This document shows positions 6,244 to 8,766 of a stretch of DNA of 8,766 nucleotides, in pieces. The notes beneath the pieces were generated by a model, which worked only from the letters and a program-made list of their open reading frames with translations, ran no database searches and had not been told where the DNA came from. Position numbers and translations under genes: made by a program. The stretch covers positions 1 to 8,766 of the forward strand of contig JAOTYV010000206.1 in assembly GCA_029861675.1 (NCBI GenBank), given 5' to 3'. Position 1 is the stretch's first letter. Each line of letters starts with the position of its first letter. This DNA is from Alphaproteobacteria bacterium. GTDB taxonomy: Bacteria; Pseudomonadota; Alphaproteobacteria; UBA8366.

Positions 6244-6261
6244 TTGCCGCTGCAGCGGCAA
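6244..6261. repeat. Perfect 18-bp palindrome TTGCCGCTGCAGCGGCAA
   Basis: Each half reads as the exact reverse complement of the other, with no spacer. A 9-bp arm with no central gap is unlikely at any one place and this is the longest perfect case I saw in the window. It lies in the gap between the divergent dehydrogenase and adaptor genes, about 160 bp from the first and 330 bp from the second. It could bind a dimeric regulator or form a cruciform/hairpin. No T-tract follows, so it is not a standard terminator. Confidence 0.6.
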
Positions 6262-6264
6262 ACG

Positions 6265-6478
6265 CGCTTTCTGCCGCCTATCCGTCTGAAACGCCCCAAG
6301 GTTAACGCCAACAACGGCCTCACCGACCCTGCGGACACGGGCCAGCTCTCCGGCTTGCTCGCCGCGGCGGGTATTCACTGTGCCGGACCTCCCCCTTATC
6401 GATCGCCGCAAGACTGAATTTCGCAGGGCCGCGCGCCGAATTCGAATAGTTTGGTGGACACCATTGCAGCTAGACTGA
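6265..6478 (+). pseudogene. Possible degraded coding remnant, DUF2953-like
   Basis: One plus-strand frame reads RFLPPIRLKRPKVNA, then GLTDPADTGQLSGLLAAAG, and ends at a TGA at 6415-6417. The next frame then gives TEFRRAARRIRIVWWTPLQL up to a TGA at 6476-6478. The order (basic strand, G-x-x-D-P-A-x-T-G-x-L-x-G-x-L-A, then E-F and an R-I-R-I-V strand) recalls the conserved part of DUF2953 membrane-linked proteins. A single frameshift would join the two parts. There is no credible start, and the resemblance is from memory of the family pattern, so this may be chance in GC-rich DNA. Confidence 0.2.
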
Positions 6479-6577
6479 CGATCCAACCCGGCCGTGGTTG
6501 ACCTACCGCAAGGTTGGCTGGACGCACTCGGTTCATGCTACGTCGATCCAGCAGCCGAAACGGAATTCGAGAGTCAC

Positions 6578-7588
6578 GTGCCAGTCCGAAACGTTGTTGT
6601 TCTGACGCTAGTCACTTCGGGTTTGATCGCCCTGGCCATCCTCTATGTGGTTGTCTGGAAACGCCTCGACGTTGTGGTTGCGCCGGTGAAGCGGGGCCCG
6701 GCGGTTCAGGCAGTGTATGCGACCGGTGTCGTTGAACCCGTGAACTGGGCCAAGGTGACGCCGCTGGTGCAGGGCCGAATCGCCGAACTCTGCAAGTGCG
6801 AGGGCGAATCCGTAAATCTTAATACGGTGTTGGCCCGTCTCGACGATCGAGAGGCGCGCGCAAGGCTGGCTGAATTGAATGCCCGCGAAACGTTTCTGGC
6901 CAGCGAGGCCGAGCGCTATCGAAAACTGCTGGGACGGCGCACCGTTAGCGTTCAGGCCTACGAGCAGGCGGTTAGCGAACTGTTGCAGGCACGCGCGGCT
7001 GTGCAAGCGCAAAAGGAACGACTCGACCACTTCATTCTGCGGGCACCGATGAACGGTGAAGTGCTGCGCCGCGACGGCGAAATTGGTGAGATCGTCGGCC
7101 CCGGAGACGCATTGTTCTGGGTTGGCAAAACCCGGCCTTTATGGGTGGTCGCGGAAGTCGACGAAGAAGATATTCCCATGGTCGCGGCGGACCAGTCGGT
7201 GCTTATAAAAGCGGACGCTTTCCCGGCCCGTGATCTACCGGGAACGGTGCGGCGCATCACCCCAAAGGGCGATCCCGTCAGCAAAAGCTATCGGGTTCGG
7301 GTCGCATTGCCCGATGATACGCCCCTGATGATCGGCATGACGACAGAGGTCAACATCATCGCCGACAGGAAAGAGAATGTTCTGCTCGTGCCGGTTACCG
7401 CGGTTCTCGATGGACATGTATTCGTCGCCGAAGACGGTAAGGCGCGTGCACGCCCTGTCGAAGTCGGCGTCGTCGGTAGCGCGTTTACCGAAATCCTCAG
7501 GGGTGTCGCCGAGGGCGAGATGGTGGTCGTCGACCCGCCGCACGACCTCGCAGACGGTGCCGCGGTCGACGTCGAAACCGGAACCTAA
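6578..7588 (+). CDS. HlyD/MacA-type periplasmic adaptor (membrane fusion protein)
   Basis: This is a 336-residue adaptor linking an inner-membrane transporter to an outer-membrane channel. After a short cytoplasmic MPVRN, one membrane anchor spans about 6-26. A lipoyl-type half-motif follows at 58-90 (VTPLVQGRIAELCKCEGESV), then a short helical hairpin at 91-150 and the second lipoyl half at 151-185 (LRAPMNGEVLRRDGEIGEIV). A beta-barrel covers about 187-262 and a membrane-proximal domain 265-332. C72 and C74 form a C-x-C in the first lipoyl half. GTG at 6578 is preferred because GAGAG lies just before it and the anchor then starts the protein. The frame also allows GTG at 6494 (364 residues), but that has no Shine-Dalgarno and its 28 extra residues look non-conserved. 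The permease gene starts 5 nt after the stop, so the two form an operon. The substrate is unknown. Confidence 0.88.
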   Translation: MPVRNVVVLTLVTSGLIALAILYVVVWKRLDVVVAPVKRGPAVQAVYATGVVEPVNWAKVTPLVQGRIAELCKCEGESVNLNTVLARLDDREARARLAELNARETFLASEAERYRKLLGRRTVSVQAYEQAVSELLQARAAVQAQKERLDHFILRAPMNGEVLRRDGEIGEIVGPGDALFWVGKTRPLWVVAEVDEEDIPMVAADQSVLIKADAFPARDLPGTVRRITPKGDPVSKSYRVRVALPDDTPLMIGMTTEVNIIADRKENVLLVPVTAVLDGHVFVAEDGKARARPVEVGVVGSAFTEILRGVAEGEMVVVDPPHDLADGAAVDVETGT

Positions 7589-7593
7589 CGCCG

Positions 7594-8766
7594 ATGAAAC
7601 TCATTATCGATATTGCGCTCGCGCACATTCGCAGCCGCAGGCGACAGACGATCATATCGCTCCTTGGTGTGGCCACCGGCGTTGGATTTTCAATTGCGAT
7701 GGCGGCCCTCATGCAAGGCTCGCAAGAGGATTTTGTGCGGCAGATGATCGATGCCATGCCACATGTGACGATCAGTGACGAGTTTCGCCACCCGCCGCTA
7801 CAACCTGTTGACCGTCTCCATCCAAGTGGCGCCGTCGCCCTGCGCGGCGTCAAACCGAAGGAAGAGCTGCGCGGCATCCGAAACGTAAACGCGCGCATCG
7901 CCCGGCTCAGGGAACTGCCGGGTATCGCGATCGGCCCCACGCTGCGAGGCCAAGCGGCCATGCGCTATGGTGGAAAAGATGTCAGTGTCACGTTGGTCGG
8001 CACGACGCCTGAAACCGAGCGGCGCGTATCAAATCTGGAAGACGACTTGCGCGCCGGCAAGCTAGACGGGCTGCGCACGACGGCCAATGCGCTAATTATC
8101 GGCAGCGGCGTCGCGCGCAAGCTTGGCGCACGGATGAATTCAAGCCTGACCGTCTCTTCACCCGTAGGGTCGACCCGGCGCATGAAGGTGGTCGGCATAT
8201 TCAATACCGGCGTAACCGCCTTCGACAATGGCCAAGCGTATTCTTTGCTCAAGACCGCGCAGGTGTTGCAGGATCGGCCCAACGTTATCAACCAGATTCG
8301 CCTGCGGCTCGACGACGTCACTCAGGCCCGCCATATCGCCCATCGCATCGAAGCGCTAGTTGGCTATCGCAGTGAATCCTGGGAAGAGGCCAATGAGAGC
8401 ATCCTTGAGGTCTTTTTCATTCGCAACATCATCATGTTCACTGTCGTTGGCGCAATTCTGATTGTCGCCGGATTTGGCATCTTCAACATTATTTCGACGA
8501 TCACCTACGAAAAAGCGCGCGATATCGCCATTCTCAAATCACTCGGCTTCCGCCAACTCGACATTTGCGCGATCTTTCTTTTCGAGGGAGTTCTCATGGG
8601 CCTCGGCGGTTCGGTCCTCGGCTGTGTTCTCGGTTATGGGTTGACCACTGCGCTCGCATCGATTCCGTTTGAAGTCGAAGCCTTTACCGAGCTTACCCGC
8701 CTGCCAATCCTGTACAGCCCGACCCACTATGTCGTCGCCGGCGCAGCGGCGGTGATCGCTGCCGGC
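7594..8766 (+). CDS. FtsX/MacB-type ABC transporter permease, 3' end missing
   Basis: The frame runs from ATG 7594 to the window edge without a stop: 391 codons of a protein that is probably only slightly longer. The first membrane helix is at about 19-40 after a basic IRSRRRQ stretch. A large periplasmic region follows (about 41-275, MacB/LolCE core fold), then helices at about 277-301, 325-352 and from 378 onward. TYEKARDIAILKSLGF (304-319) is the classic FtsX coupling segment that contacts the ATPase. There is no N-terminal ATPase domain as in MacB, so the nucleotide-binding subunit must be a separate gene, probably just past the right edge. It begins 5 nt after the adaptor stop with a weak GGAA 12 nt upstream, which suggests translational coupling. 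The system would move a hydrophobic or peptide substrate out of the inner membrane or periplasm; LolCDE-like lipoprotein release is less likely because of the dedicated adaptor. Confidence 0.88.
   Translation, partial: MKLIIDIALAHIRSRRRQTIISLLGVATGVGFSIAMAALMQGSQEDFVRQMIDAMPHVTISDEFRHPPLQPVDRLHPSGAVALRGVKPKEELRGIRNVNARIARLRELPGIAIGPTLRGQAAMRYGGKDVSVTLVGTTPETERRVSNLEDDLRAGKLDGLRTTANALIIGSGVARKLGARMNSSLTVSSPVGSTRRMKVVGIFNTGVTAFDNGQAYSLLKTAQVLQDRPNVINQIRLRLDDVTQARHIAHRIEALVGYRSESWEEANESILEVFFIRNIIMFTVVGAILIVAGFGIFNIISTITYEKARDIAILKSLGFRQLDICAIFLFEGVLMGLGGSVLGCVLGYGLTTALASIPFEVEAFTELTRLPILYSPTHYVVAGAAAVIAAG

Larger units (their letters stand above)
6087..6577. other. Long divergent gap without a confident gene
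   Basis: About 490 bp separate the dehydrogenase start from the preferred adaptor start. The gap contains an inverted pair ACTGT (6149-6153) / ACAGT (6169-6173) about 63 nt before the dehydrogenase ATG. It also contains the inverted repeat CCCAT (6194-6198) / ATGGG (6211-6215) followed by TTTTA, the perfect palindrome at 6244-6261, and a possible protein remnant at about 6265-6478. I found no convincing sigma70 promoter for either flanking gene. Small ORFs exist on both strands but none has family support. Confidence 0.5.

Noticed and set aside
6181..6382. A minus-strand ORF of about 60 codons starting at a GTG preceded by GGGGGAGG
   Set aside because: The ribosome-site match is good, but the product is Arg/Gln-rich low-complexity without any family resemblance, and it overlaps the palindrome and the possible plus-strand remnant.
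6494..6577. Longer adaptor starting at GTG 6494
   Set aside because: Not excluded, but there is no Shine-Dalgarno, low third-position GC, and it would place 28 polar residues before the membrane anchor; GTG 6578 fits the family better.
1..8766. CRISPR arrays, tRNA/rRNA genes, transposases, phage genes, toxin-antitoxin pairs
   Set aside because: I looked for regular direct repeats, cloverleaf-like sequence and hallmark protein motifs on both strands and saw none.

Overview
The window is GC-rich bacterial chromosomal DNA. Gene style points to an alphaproteobacterium: a YHS-domain secreted protein of the usual proteobacterial form, an isobutyryl-CoA dehydrogenase, an ECF sigma factor, and an efflux adaptor with an alphaproteobacterial look. 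This assignment is inference. No rRNA, tRNA, CRISPR array, transposase or phage gene was seen.

Layout. From 1 to 1149 (+) lies the 3' part of an Asp-box (BNR/sialidase-like) beta-propeller protein whose start is outside the window. Convergent to it are four minus-strand genes, read right to left. They are an ECF sigma factor (4138 to 3563, GTG start), a three-helix membrane protein 19 nt downstream (3543 to 2854), a secreted protein of unknown function (2633 to 1914) and a CYTH-domain phosphohydrolase-type protein (1738 to 1274). A 326-bp spacer rich in inverted repeats separates the sigma factor from a divergent YHS-domain secreted protein (4465-4917, +). That gene ends tail to tail with a valine-catabolism acyl-CoA dehydrogenase (6086 to 4935, minus). 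Next comes a long gap (6087-6577) holding a perfect 18-bp palindrome and a possible decayed coding remnant. The right edge carries a periplasmic adaptor (6578-7588, +) and, 5 nt later, an FtsX/MacB-type ABC permease (7594 to the window end, incomplete).

Working together. The sigma factor and the adjacent membrane protein form a probable envelope-signalling pair; the membrane protein has none of the recognisable classical anti-sigma motifs. The sigma start codon overlaps the stop of a 10-codon leader ORF that has the better ribosome-binding site, which suggests translational coupling. The next gene, for a secreted protein, carries an ECF-like GAAC-N17-CGTG sequence upstream and could be a target of the sigma factor. 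The adaptor and permease look like two parts of a MacAB/LolCDE-like ABC export system whose ATPase probably lies beyond the right edge. The best candidates for something undescribed are the sigma/membrane-protein module with its leader ORF and the palindrome in the 6.1-6.5 kb gap. Nothing here proves a wholly new system.
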